From contig NZ_RSAJ01000013.1 in assembly GCF_003933965.1 (NCBI RefSeq), forward strand, positions 1 through 38,923: a stretch of 38,923 nt of DNA. Direction: 5' to 3'. Below are positions 1-7,522 of this stretch, in pieces. The number at the start of each line of letters is the position of its first letter. The stretch's first letter is position 1. A model generated the notes under the pieces. That model searched no databases, was not told the DNA's origin, and saw only the letters and a program-made list of their open reading frames with translations. Made by a program: the position numbers and the translations under genes. Origin of the DNA: Streptomyces sp. RP5T. Lineage in GTDB: Bacteria; Actinomycetota; Actinomycetes; Streptomycetales; Streptomycetaceae.

Positions 1-322
1 CTACGGCGCCACCTTCGTCGACGGCATCGAGGGGGACGTACCCGAAGACGTCGTGACGGCAATCCTCACACGCACCCCGGGATTCCTCGCCCGGCGGTCG
101 CCGGCCTGGCTCACGCACTGCGGCGACGGGGCCGCGTTCCTCGGGCGCGCCGGCGCGGAGGAACTCGACCGGTACCCGGACGCCGTCGCCGACCTCCGCC
201 GGCGGTCACCGGACGGGGGCGAGGACGTCCTCGGCTCCCCCGGCAAGGACGACCCGCCCACCGCGTACCTGTTCCGCTGCCGCGTCTGCGCGACCCACCT
301 CGCCTACGCGGATCGCGCCTGA
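1..322 (+). CDS. CbrC family protein, 3' part (5' end outside window)
   Basis: Open from the left edge (frame starting at base 2) to a TGA at 320-322; about 106 C-terminal residues are visible. The order of short motifs YGATFVDG, RTPGF, WLTHCGDGAAFLG and YLFRCRVCATHLAYAD matches the C-terminal half of the CbrC/UPF0167 family, whose E. coli member is linked to colicin E2 tolerance. The CRVC pair, with the upstream HCGD cysteine, is typical of the family and may bind metal. The biochemical role is not known. It lies 72 bp upstream of coaA on the same strand with no obvious terminator between them. The 5' end and start cannot be seen. Confidence 0.8.
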   Translation, partial: YGATFVDGIEGDVPEDVVTAILTRTPGFLARRSPAWLTHCGDGAAFLGRAGAEELDRYPDAVADLRRRSPDGGEDVLGSPGKDDPPTAYLFRCRVCATHLAYADRA

Positions 323-394
323 CGGAAGCCGCCACCGGGCCCCGCGTGACGCACCACACCCCCCACCCCGTTCAAACTCCGTTAACAATGGACT

Positions 395-1384
395 GTGATC
401 TCTCCGGTCTCCTCGATGCCCCGGAGCGCCCACCGGCACAAGCCGGAGGCGACTCCCTACGTCGACCTCACCCGAGCCGAGTGGAGCGCGCTGCGCGACA
501 AGACGCCGCTGCCCCTCACCGCCGACGAGGTCGAGAAGCTGCGCGGCCTCGGTGACGTGATCGACCTCGACGAGGTGCGGGACATCTACCTCCCGCTGTC
601 CCGGCTGCTCAATCTCTACGTCGGCGCCACGGACGGCCTCAGAGGCGCCCTGAACACCTTCCTGGGCGAACAGGGCTCCCAGTCCGGCACGCCGTTCGTC
701 ATAGGGGTCGCGGGATCGGTCGCCGTGGGCAAGTCGACCGTGGCCCGCCTCCTCCAGGCCCTGCTGTCCCGCTGGCCCGAGCACCCGCGCGTGGAGCTGG
801 TCACCACCGACGGCTTCCTGCTGCCCACCCGGGAGCTGGAGGCGCGCGGGCTCATGTCGCGCAAGGGCTTCCCGGAGTCGTACGACCGCCGCGCGCTGAC
901 CCGTTTCGTCGCCGACATCAAGGCGGGCAAGGACGAGGTCACCGCCCCCGTCTACTCCCACCTGATCTACGACATCGTCCCGGACCAGCGGCTCACGGTC
1001 CGCCGCCCCGACATCCTGATCGTCGAGGGCCTCAACGTCCTGCAGCCCGCCCTCCCCGGCACCGACGGCCGCACCCGCGTCGGTCTCGCCGACTACTTCG
1101 ACTTCAGCGTGTACGTCGACGCGAGCGTCGAGGACATCGAGCGCTGGTACCTCAGCCGGTTCAGGAAGCTGCGGCAGACCGCCTTCCAGAACCCCGACTC
1201 GTACTTCAGGAAGTACACCCAGGTCTCGGAGGAGGAGGCCGTCGACTACGCCCGCACCCTCTGGCGGACCATCAACAAGCCGAACCTGGTGGAGAACATC
1301 GCCCCCACCCGCGGCCGCGCCACGCTCGTGATCCGCAAGGGCCAGGACCACAAGGTGCGCAGGCTCAGCCTCCGCAAGCTGTAG
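395..1384 (+). CDS. coaA: Type I pantothenate kinase
   Basis: ATP-dependent phosphorylation of pantothenate to 4'-phosphopantothenate, the first step of coenzyme A synthesis, in the cytosol. The 329-residue product has a P-loop at residues 104-115 ([12 protein letters not shown]), the conserved TTDGFL and KGFPESYD segments, and IVEGLNVLQ, all diagnostic of the prokaryotic type I (CoaA) family; length is normal. Start: the GTG at 395 gives the expected N-terminus; ATG at 416 would remove seven residues and is possible. No Shine-Dalgarno sequence precedes the GTG. A TAACAA hexamer at 383-388 ends six bases upstream, so the mRNA may be leaderless. Followed 26 bp later by a DUF389 gene. Confidence 0.95.
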   Translation: MISPVSSMPRSAHRHKPEATPYVDLTRAEWSALRDKTPLPLTADEVEKLRGLGDVIDLDEVRDIYLPLSRLLNLYVGATDGLRGALNTFLGEQGSQSGTPFVIGVAGSVAVGKSTVARLLQALLSRWPEHPRVELVTTDGFLLPTRELEARGLMSRKGFPESYDRRALTRFVADIKAGKDEVTAPVYSHLIYDIVPDQRLTVRRPDILIVEGLNVLQPALPGTDGRTRVGLADYFDFSVYVDASVEDIERWYLSRFRKLRQTAFQNPDSYFRKYTQVSEEEAVDYARTLWRTINKPNLVENIAPTRGRATLVIRKGQDHKVRRLSLRKL

Positions 1385-1410
1385 GAAAAGCGCACCTGTT
1401 AAATAGGCGC

Positions 1411-2331
1411 ATGCTGCATCTGCGCCTGATCACACCGGCCGGACGGACCGACGACGTGGTCCGCCTGATCGAGAACACGATCGGCACCACCCACGTCGTC
1501 GTGATGCCGGGCGCCGCCCGCAACCCCGCGGGCGATGTCGTGATGTGCGACGTGGCCCGCGAGGCCGGTGACGAACTCATCGGCGAGCTGCGGAAGCTGG
1601 ACCTCGACAAGACCGGTTCCATCGCCGTGGAGAACATCGACCTGTCGCTCTCCGAGCGGGCGGACCAGGCCGAGGACGAGGCACCCGGCGAGGGCGCGGA
1701 CGCGGTCCTGTGGGAGCACCTGACCGACGCCACCCACGAGGAGTCGACGCTCTCCGCCACCTACCTCGCCTTCATCACCCTGGCCACGATGATCGCGGCC
1801 TGCGGTGTGGTGCTGGACAACGCGGTCCTCATCGTGGGCGCGATGGCGGTGGGCCCGGAGTTCGGCCCGCTGGCCGGCATCTCCACCTCGATCGTGCAGC
1901 GTGCCCCCCGCCTGGCCCTGCGCTCCCTGATCGCCCTGCTGGTCGGCTTCGCCGTGGCGATGGCCGTGACGGTGGGCTTCAGTCTCTTCATGGACGCGCT
2001 GAATCTGTTCAGCGAGCAGAAGCTGGAGGGCGACCGCCCGCAGACCGGCTTCGTCTACGCCCCGGACGCCTTCTCCTTCATCGTCGCCGTCCTCGCGGGA
2101 GCCGCCGGCACCCTCTCCCTGACCTCGGCGAAGTCCGGTGCGCTGGTGGGCGTGGCCATCTCGGTCACCACGGTCCCGGCGGCCGCCAACGCGGCGGTGG
2201 CTCTCAGCTACGGCGACACCAAACAGACGTGGGGCTCGACGGAACAGCTCCTGCTGAACCTCCTGGGCATCATCCTGGCGGGCACGGTGACCCTGATGCT
2301 CCAGAAGTGGGCCTGGCGCAAACGCACCTGA
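1411..2331 (+). CDS. DUF389 integral membrane protein
   Basis: 306 residues. Residues 1-110 are a soluble, acidic region beginning LHLRLITPAGRT; from about 115 to 300 there are five or six hydrophobic segments including the family hallmark NAVLIVGAMAVGPEFGPLAG region (137-156). This is the DUF389 (TIGR00341-like) architecture, a family of inner-membrane proteins without an established function. It follows coaA by 26 bp and converges on glmM, the two stop codons being only about 20 bp apart. No good ribosome-binding site is visible; TTAAAT at 1399-1404 is placed like a -10 box six bases before the ATG. Function unknown. Confidence 0.85.
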   Translation: MLHLRLITPAGRTDDVVRLIENTIGTTHVVVMPGAARNPAGDVVMCDVAREAGDELIGELRKLDLDKTGSIAVENIDLSLSERADQAEDEAPGEGADAVLWEHLTDATHEESTLSATYLAFITLATMIAACGVVLDNAVLIVGAMAVGPEFGPLAGISTSIVQRAPRLALRSLIALLVGFAVAMAVTVGFSLFMDALNLFSEQKLEGDRPQTGFVYAPDAFSFIVAVLAGAAGTLSLTSAKSGALVGVAISVTTVPAAANAAVALSYGDTKQTWGSTEQLLLNLLGIILAGTVTLMLQKWAWRKRT

Positions 2332-2352
2332 CGCACAGGCCCGCCCCGGCGA

Positions 2353-3711
2353 TCAGCCCAACGCCGACTTCACCGCATCGGCAAGCCGCCCGGCAACAGA
2401 CCGAGCCTGATCGATGTCCGCCGCCTCGACCATCACCCGCACCAGCGGCTCGGTACCCGACGGCCGCAGCAACACCCGCCCGGTGGCCCCAAGTTCGGCC
2501 TCGGCCTCGGCCACCGCCGCCGCCAGCTCGCCCGACGTGGCGACCCGCGAGCGGTCCACGTCGGGCACGTTGATCAGCACCTGGGGAAGCCGCTCCATCA
2601 CCGAGGCCAGCTCCTTGAGCGACCGCCCGGTCTGCGCGACACGGGCCGCCAGCATCAGCCCGGTCAGCGTCCCGTCCCCGGTGGTGGCGTGATCCAGGAT
2701 GATGACGTGCCCGGACTGCTCGCCGCCGAGGGCGTAGCCGTGCTCCTTCATCTCCTCCAGCACGTACCGGTCGCCCACCGCGGTCTGGACGAGCCGCAGC
2801 CCCTCCCGCTCCAGCGCCAGCTTGAAGCCGAGGTTGGACATGACGGTGGCCACCACGGTGTCGGACCGCAGGGCCGAACGCTCCTTCATCGCCAGCGCGA
2901 GCACGGCCATGATCTGGTCGCCGTCCACCTCCTCACCGGTGTGGTCGACGGCCAGGCACCGGTCCGCGTCCCCGTCGTGCGCGATGCCGAAGTCCGCGCC
3001 GTGCTCGATGACGGCGGCCTTCAGCAGCCCGAGGTGCGTGGAGCCGCACCCGTCGTTGATGTTGAGCCCGTCCGGCTGGGCCCCGATGGTGATCACCTCG
3101 GCGCCGGCCCGGGAGAAGGCCTCCGGCGACACCCGGGCGGCAGCGCCGTGCGCCTCGTCGAGGACGATCCTCAGCCCGTCGAGACGGTTCGGCAGGACGG
3201 CGATCAGGTGCGCCACGTACTTGTCGAAGCCCTCGTTGTACTCGCGGACCCGGCCGACTCCGCCGCCGGTCGGCCGCTCCCAGGGCTCACCGCCCTTGTG
3301 CTCCTCGTAGACGGCCTCGATCCGCTCCTCCAGCTCGTCGTCGAGCTTGTGCCCGCCGCGCGCGAGGAACTTGATGCCGTTGTCCGGCATGGCGTTGTGG
3401 CTCGCGGAGAGCATGACGCCGAGGTCGGCGCCGAGCACGCCGGTGAGATACGCCACCGCGGGCGTGGGCAGCACTCCGACGCGCAGGACGTCCACGCCGG
3501 CGCTCGCGAGGCCCGCGACCACGGCGGCCTCCAGGAACTCCCCGGACGCGCGCGGATCCCGTCCGACCACCGCCGTCGGCCGGTGGCCCTGGAACGTACC
3601 CGCCTCGGCCAGCACGTGCGCCGCCGCGACCGACAGACCGAGCGCCATCTCGGCCGTCAGATCCGCGTTGGCGACACCGCGCACGCCGTCCGTGCCGAAG
3701 AGTCGTCCCAC
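2353..3711 (-). CDS. glmM: Phosphoglucosamine mutase
   Basis: Interconverts glucosamine-6-phosphate and glucosamine-1-phosphate, on the route to UDP-GlcNAc for peptidoglycan. The 452-residue protein shows the four-domain alpha-D-phosphohexomutase pattern: N-terminal [14 protein letters not shown], phosphoserine loop SASHN with catalytic Ser104, metal loop DGDADR at 246-251 and the C-terminal phosphate-binding RPSGTEP. The GTG at 3709-3711 is chosen because AGGAGG stands just upstream; the in-frame ATG 36 bases further out lacks this and adds non-family residues. It is transcribed after the rpsI terminator hairpin, so it probably has its own promoter in 3712-3804, where TATAAC is a possible -10. 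Confidence 0.96.
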   Translation of the reverse strand: MGRLFGTDGVRGVANADLTAEMALGLSVAAAHVLAEAGTFQGHRPTAVVGRDPRASGEFLEAAVVAGLASAGVDVLRVGVLPTPAVAYLTGVLGADLGVMLSASHNAMPDNGIKFLARGGHKLDDELEERIEAVYEEHKGGEPWERPTGGGVGRVREYNEGFDKYVAHLIAVLPNRLDGLRIVLDEAHGAAARVSPEAFSRAGAEVITIGAQPDGLNINDGCGSTHLGLLKAAVIEHGADFGIAHDGDADRCLAVDHTGEEVDGDQIMAVLALAMKERSALRSDTVVATVMSNLGFKLALEREGLRLVQTAVGDRYVLEEMKEHGYALGGEQSGHVIILDHATTGDGTLTGLMLAARVAQTGRSLKELASVMERLPQVLINVPDVDRSRVATSGELAAAVAEAEAELGATGRVLLRPSGTEPLVRVMVEAADIDQARSVAGRLADAVKSALG

Positions 3712-3804
3712 TTGTCCTCCTGAGGAAGCGTCAGTTACGGAGATCATCCGATCACATGAGCCTTTGAGCGCCTTGTGTCGTTATACGCCTAAGGCAGTGA
3801 TAAA

Positions 3805-3846
3805 CGAACGCCCCGGCGGCACTGTGGCGTGCCGCCGGGGCGTTCG
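3805..3846 (-). terminator. Terminator after rpsI
   Basis: Perfect 18-bp inverted repeat (3805-3822 with 3829-3846, loop TGTGGC) beginning 20 bases after the rpsI stop codon. In the minus-strand direction it is followed by a T-rich stretch (CGTTTATC). It ends the rplM-rpsI transcript and separates it from glmM. Confidence 0.85.
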
Positions 3847-3865
3847 GACGTACAGGCAGCTGCGA

Positions 3866-4387
3866 TTAACGCTTGCTGTACTGCGGAGCCTTGCGGGCCT
3901 TCTTGAGACCGGCCTTCTTGCGCTCGACCGCACGGTCGTCGCGGCGGAGGAAGCCGGCCTTCTTCAGGGCGCCGCGGTTGTTGTCCACGTCGGCCTCGTT
4001 CAGCGCGCGGGCGACACCGAGACGGAGCGCACCGGCCTGGCCGGAGACACCGCCACCCGCGATGCGGGCGATGACGTCGTAGCGGCCCTCGAGCTCGAGC
4101 ACCTTGAAGGGCTCGTTGACTTCCTGCTGGTGCACCTTGTTGGGGAAGTAGTCCTCAAGGGTGCGACCGTTGATCTTCCACTTGCCGGTGCCCGGGACGA
4201 TCCGGACGCGGGCGATGGCGTTCTTGCGACGGCCCAGGCCGGCGGCCGGCTGGGGCTCGCCGAAGCGGGAAGCGAGCGACTCCGAGGTGTACTCGCCCTC
4301 GACGGGGACCTCGGACTCGGTGGTGTAGCTGTCGATGTCGACGATCTCTTCGCCCTCGACGGGCGTCTCGACGGTGGTCTCGGCCAC
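3866..4387 (-). CDS. rpsI: 30S ribosomal protein S9
   Basis: Small-subunit protein whose C-terminal tail reaches the P-site tRNA. The S9 core starts near residue 52 ([11 protein letters not shown]) and contains [20 protein letters not shown] and the terminal [12 protein letters not shown] with the invariant SKR end. At 173 residues it is longer than the 130 of E. coli because of a roughly 50-residue acidic N-terminal extension, which I recall from other actinobacterial S9 proteins. It follows rplM by 42 bp in the usual L13-S9 pair and is closed by the hairpin at 3805-3846. Confidence 0.97.
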   Translation of the reverse strand: MAETTVETPVEGEEIVDIDSYTTESEVPVEGEYTSESLASRFGEPQPAAGLGRRKNAIARVRIVPGTGKWKINGRTLEDYFPNKVHQQEVNEPFKVLELEGRYDVIARIAGGGVSGQAGALRLGVARALNEADVDNNRGALKKAGFLRRDDRAVERKKAGLKKARKAPQYSKR

Positions 4388-4429
4388 GATTCTCCTCAGA
4401 TTCTCTTCAGTCTTAGGGGGTGGCCGGAC

Positions 4430-4873
4430 TTACTGCGCGACCTGGGTGATCTCGAACGGCACCGGCTGCTGGGCAGCGTGCGGGTGCTGGTCGCCCGAGT
4501 AGACCTTCAGCTTCGTGAGCATCTGACGGCCCAGGGTGTTCTTGGGAAGCATGCCCTTGACGGCCTTCTCGATGGCCTTCTCGGGGTTCTTGTCGAGGAG
4601 CTCGTCGTAGCGGACCGAGCGCAGACCACCCGGGTAACCGGAGTGGCGGTACGCCATCTTCTGGGTCCGCTTGTTGCCGGACAGGTGCACCTTGTCGGCG
4701 TTGATGATGATGACGAAGTCACCGGTGTCGACGTGAGGGGCGTAGATCGGCTTGTGCTTGCCGCGCAGGAGGGAGGCGGCAGTGGTGGCAAGACGGCCCA
4801 GGACGACGTCCTGAGCGTCAATGACGTGCCACTGGCGAGTCACATCGCCGGGCTTGGGGCTGTACGTACGCAC
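4430..4873 (-). CDS. rplM: 50S ribosomal protein L13
   Basis: Early-assembly 23S rRNA-binding protein, 147 residues, normal length. Visible family motifs are [15 protein letters not shown], the [16 protein letters not shown] region, YRHSGYPGG and a C-terminal MLPKNTLGR. The GTG at 4871-4873 ([11 protein letters not shown]) is chosen: it matches known actinobacterial L13 N-termini and has a purine-rich GAAGAAGG upstream, whereas the ATG 39 bases further out adds a non-family peptide. First gene of the L13-S9 operon. The probable promoter is about 175 bp upstream, leaving a leader long enough for the autogenous control known for L13 in E. coli. Confidence 0.97.
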   Translation of the reverse strand: MRTYSPKPGDVTRQWHVIDAQDVVLGRLATTAASLLRGKHKPIYAPHVDTGDFVIIINADKVHLSGNKRTQKMAYRHSGYPGGLRSVRYDELLDKNPEKAIEKAVKGMLPKNTLGRQMLTKLKVYSGDQHPHAAQQPVPFEITQVAQ

Positions 4874-5053
4874 TTCGCAGCCTTCTTCTTCAGTGGATGG
4901 GTGCTGACACATGGCATCACTGAAGCGATCGTGCAGCTGGGGACGACAATGGCCGGGCCACTGCCCGTATGCCGCCCACTGGTAACTGCTCCAGGGAACC
5001 TAGGTAAAGGTCGCTCGCGTCAGAATGAGCAGGCCAATACACAACGAAGAAGC

Positions 5054-5083
5054 AGGATACCCGGGGTCCCACGGACGGGTCAA
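5054..5083 (-). promoter_or_regulatory. Putative rplM-rpsI promoter
   Basis: On the minus strand TTGACC (5078-5083) and TATCCT (5054-5059) are separated by 18 bp, a good match to the vegetative Streptomyces sigma HrdB consensus. The predicted transcription start near 5047 gives a leader of about 170 nt. The -35 lies in TTTTGACC, which also occurs at the predicted rpsL promoter. Confidence 0.6.
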
Positions 5084-5207
5084 AACGAGTCCCCGGTGAC
5101 CCGTTCCCGGCCGTCCGCGACGCCTTCGCGGCCGAGATGTGCGGCAGTGCCGGAAAGGTCCCCGGGGCCGGTGTCCACAGGCCCCACGGCACCTCCCGTC
5201 CCCCGTC

Positions 5208-5213
5208 TAAGAT
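5208..5213 (+). promoter_or_regulatory. Putative -10 box of a leaderless transcript
   Basis: TAAGAT ends seven bases before the ATG at 5221, and the bases between (GCGCCCC) offer no Shine-Dalgarno sequence, so transcription could begin at or next to the start codon. No clear -35 is seen. Confidence 0.4.
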
Positions 5214-5220
5214 GCGCCCC

Positions 5221-6108
5221 ATGAGCTTTGGGCAGCAGGGGGGACCCCCGTCCCAGTGGGATCCCTGGAAACCGCAGTCGCAGCAGCCGTGGAGCAGCGG
5301 CGGGGGCGAGCAGACTCCGGACTGGGCCGCGCTCGCCGAGGCCTCGGAGATCCGCAACAGACGCCGTCGGCTGTTCTTCATCGTCGGCGGCGCGCTCGCC
5401 ACGGTCGGGATAGGCACCGCCGTGGCGATGGCCGTCGTGTCGGCGAACGGCGACGACGAGGCGAACAAGCCGACGTCCTCGGTGCCCGCCGCGGCGATCC
5501 CCAGCGCGAGCGGGACCGCCCCGTCGTTCGCGCCGACCAGCGCCCCGCCGCCGCTGGATCCGAAGGACTTCATCGCCAGCAAGGCCAAGGACACGGCCCC
5601 GCTCAGCGCCCGGATCCTGTTCCCGGGCACCCAGCTGACCATGGGCTCGACCGTGTACAAGAAGGGCACGACCTCCGACACCAAGAACTGCGCCGCGGCC
5701 GACGGCGTCCAGGCCGGCCTCGGCAAGATCCTCTCCGCCGACGGCTGCACCCAGTTCATGCGCGTCAGCTACACCAAGGACGGCGTCTCGGTGACGGTCG
5801 GCGTGGCCGTCTTCGACACGGAGGCGCAGGCGACGAAGGCCAAGGGGCAGGTCAACACCAAGAAGGACATCGTCAAGTCGCTGTCCGGCGGCGCGGTCAA
5901 GCCCTTCTGCAACTCCGCGATCTGCCGCACGACCTCGAACTCCTACGGCCGCTACGCGTACTTCACCATCGCCGGCTTCGCCAGCGGCAAGAACGTCACG
6001 GAGAAGGACACCGCGGTCTTCAGCATCGGCAACAACCTGGCCGAGTTCACCTTCCGCCAGATCCACCGCCGCGGCGAGGCCCAGGCGTCCACGGCCGCGA
6101 GCGAGTGA
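5221..6108 (+). CDS. Single-pass membrane protein of unknown function
   Basis: 295 residues. Residues 1-45 are a Q/P/W/G-rich cytoplasmic segment, followed by RNRRRR and one transmembrane helix at about 51-75. A Ser/Ala/Pro/Thr-rich linker follows to about 112, then an extracellular domain with four cysteines (157, 176, 230, 235) that could form two disulfides. The order RRRR then helix predicts N-in, C-out. I do not recognise a named family; such proteins are common and uncharacterised in Streptomyces. The ATG at 5221 is preferred over an upstream in-frame GTG because it starts a sensible domain and sits behind a -10-like box. It is divergent from rplM and convergent with the glycan cluster. 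Confidence 0.8.
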   Translation: MSFGQQGGPPSQWDPWKPQSQQPWSSGGGEQTPDWAALAEASEIRNRRRRLFFIVGGALATVGIGTAVAMAVVSANGDDEANKPTSSVPAAAIPSASGTAPSFAPTSAPPPLDPKDFIASKAKDTAPLSARILFPGTQLTMGSTVYKKGTTSDTKNCAAADGVQAGLGKILSADGCTQFMRVSYTKDGVSVTVGVAVFDTEAQATKAKGQVNTKKDIVKSLSGGAVKPFCNSAICRTTSNSYGRYAYFTIAGFASGKNVTEKDTAVFSIGNNLAEFTFRQIHRRGEAQASTAASE

Positions 6109-6133
6109 CCCGGCGCGCCGAGGCGCGCCGGGT
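6108..6133. terminator. Terminator between convergent genes
   Basis: Perfect 12-bp GC-rich inverted repeat (6108-6119 with 6122-6133) beginning on the stop codon of the plus-strand gene. It lies about 27 bp beyond the stop codon of the gtrA-like gene on the other strand, so it could serve both transcripts. There is no T-tract, as is common in high-GC actinobacteria. Confidence 0.6.
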
Positions 6134-6159
6134 CCGGTTCGCCGGGCACCGCTCGTGGT

Positions 6160-6687
6160 TCAGGACCGCTCCCAGGAGCCGCTGAGGACGGGCTCGGGAT
6201 ACGGCACGACGGGTTCCGGCGGGCTGCCGGCCGTCCGCCGGCTCCCGGCCGTCCTGAAGACCCAGGTGCGGTACGACCAGAAGCGGAAGAGGGTCGCCAC
6301 ACCGATGCCGAGGAACTTGCTGATGTTGGTGGCGAGCGTGCCGTCCCAGCCGAGCCCGTAGGTCGTGGCGTAGAGGACCGAGTTCTCGATGACCAGGCCG
6401 ATCGCGCTGAAGAGCAGGAAGAGGGTCAGCTCCTTCCTGCGGCTGTTGCGGTCCTCCTGGTCCCGCTTGCGGTACGCGAAGTAGCGCAGCCCGAGATAGT
6501 TGCTGAGGATCGCGACGACCGTGGCGAGGACACTGGCCCGCACGGTCTGCCACTCGGTGACGGTCCTGATGAGGTTGAAGACCGCGAGGTTCACCACGAA
6601 GCCCGACGCGCCGACCATGCCGAACTTCGCGATCTCGCGGTACAGCTTCCCGAACCGGGAGGGAAGCGCATGTCGTCCGCTGCTCAC
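6160..6687 (-). CDS. GtrA family membrane protein (putative polyprenyl-phosphate-sugar flippase)
   Basis: 175 residues with four predicted transmembrane helices. The family signature is present: F-x-x-VGASGFVVNLAVF in helix 1, ATVVAILSNYLGLRYFAYR in helix 2 and NISKFLGIGVATLFRFWSYRTWVF at the end. GtrA proteins are proposed to move polyprenyl-phosphate-linked glucose or related sugars across the membrane for glycan modification. Here it is the last gene of the cluster, eight bases after a GT2 that would make such a lipid-linked sugar, which supports that role. A proline-rich C-terminal tail of about 25 residues follows the last helix. The sugar carried cannot be read from sequence. Confidence 0.88.
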   Translation of the reverse strand: MSSGRHALPSRFGKLYREIAKFGMVGASGFVVNLAVFNLIRTVTEWQTVRASVLATVVAILSNYLGLRYFAYRKRDQEDRNSRRKELTLFLLFSAIGLVIENSVLYATTYGLGWDGTLATNISKFLGIGVATLFRFWSYRTWVFRTAGSRRTAGSPPEPVVPYPEPVLSGSWERS

Positions 6688-6695
6688 CGTCCCGG

Positions 6696-7454
6696 TCAGC
6701 CCCGTCGGTTGCGCAGCCGCAGCCGTACCGGCATCACGGCCGACTCGATCTGCGTCGCGAGGTTCATCTTGGAGACTCCCTCAGTGCGCTCCTCGAAGCG
6801 GATCGGGATCTCGACGGCGCTGTGTCCAGCGCGGACGGCCTTGAACTTCAGCTCGACCTGGAAGCTGTAGCCGGCGCTGTCCAGGGTCGCGAGGTCGATG
6901 TCCCGCAGGGTGGCCGCCGACCACAGGTTGAAGCCCGCGGTGATGTCCCGGATCTTGGTGCCGAGCACGGTCCGGGCGTAGCGGTTGGCGAAGCGGGACA
7001 GCAGCACGCGGTGCCTGCCCCACTCCTCGTCCAGGGAGCCGCCCTCGACGTACCGGCTGCCCACGACCAGGCCGACCCCGGACGCCAGGGCCGTACCGAG
7101 CATGCGTGGGACCGCTTCCACGGGGTGGCTGCCGTCGGCGTCCATCTGGACGACGTACTCGGCGCCCTCGTCCAGCGCGGCGGTCATGCCGGCGACGTAG
7201 GCCCGTCCGAGCCCGTCCTTCTCGGTCCGGTGCAGCACGCTCATCCGGCGCCGCCCGTCCGCGTTGTACTTCTCGGCGAGCTCCTCGGCGATCCGTCCGG
7301 TCCCGTCCGGACTGGAGTCGTCCACGATCTTCAAGTGGAGCCCGTCGAGCGGCAGTTGAAGCACCGCCTCGGCCATTCTCGGCAGGTTGGCCGCCTCGTT
7401 GTACGTAGGCATCACCACCGTGACGGCCACATCCGCCCCCACGTCGTACGTCAT
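6696..7454 (-). CDS. GT2 polyprenol-phosphate mannose/glucose synthase-like
   Basis: Predicted to transfer a sugar from a nucleotide donor to polyprenyl phosphate on the cytoplasmic face. The 252-residue protein is a soluble GT-A domain of the DPM1/Ppm1/GtrB group: MPTYNEAANL at 15-24, VDDSSPDGT at 44-52, DADGSH at 105-110 (donor and metal site), GSRYVEGG, and DITAGFNLW followed by GYSFQVELKF. Unlike GtrB it lacks the two C-terminal membrane helices. ATG at 7454 is preceded by GGGGAGGGGAAGAAAG, a strong ribosome-binding site, so upstream in-frame codons are rejected. It lies 68 bp after the 596-residue GT-C gene and 8 bp before gtrA. Mannose is the more likely sugar by resemblance, but this is inference. 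Confidence 0.88.
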   Translation of the reverse strand: MTYDVGADVAVTVVMPTYNEAANLPRMAEAVLQLPLDGLHLKIVDDSSPDGTGRIAEELAEKYNADGRRRMSVLHRTEKDGLGRAYVAGMTAALDEGAEYVVQMDADGSHPVEAVPRMLGTALASGVGLVVGSRYVEGGSLDEEWGRHRVLLSRFANRYARTVLGTKIRDITAGFNLWSAATLRDIDLATLDSAGYSFQVELKFKAVRAGHSAVEIPIRFEERTEGVSKMNLATQIESAVMPVRLRLRNRRG

Positions 7455-7522
7455 CTTTCTTCCCCTCCCCAATGGATTGCTCCCCCCGCCGGACGCGGGT
7501 TCTCCCGCGTCCGGAACCCAGC

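Larger units (their letters stand above)
4874..5220. other. Divergent intergenic region, rplM / membrane protein
   Basis: This 347-bp stretch holds no convincing gene. It contains the putative rplM promoter and a leader of about 170 nt on the minus strand, and on the plus strand a TAAGAT hexamer at 5208-5213 immediately before the ATG at 5221. Confidence 0.7.

Noticed and set aside
3348..3747. Longer glmM start at the ATG at 3747
   Set aside because: The GTG at 3711 has AGGAGG upstream and gives the family N-terminus; the extra 12 residues are not part of the family.
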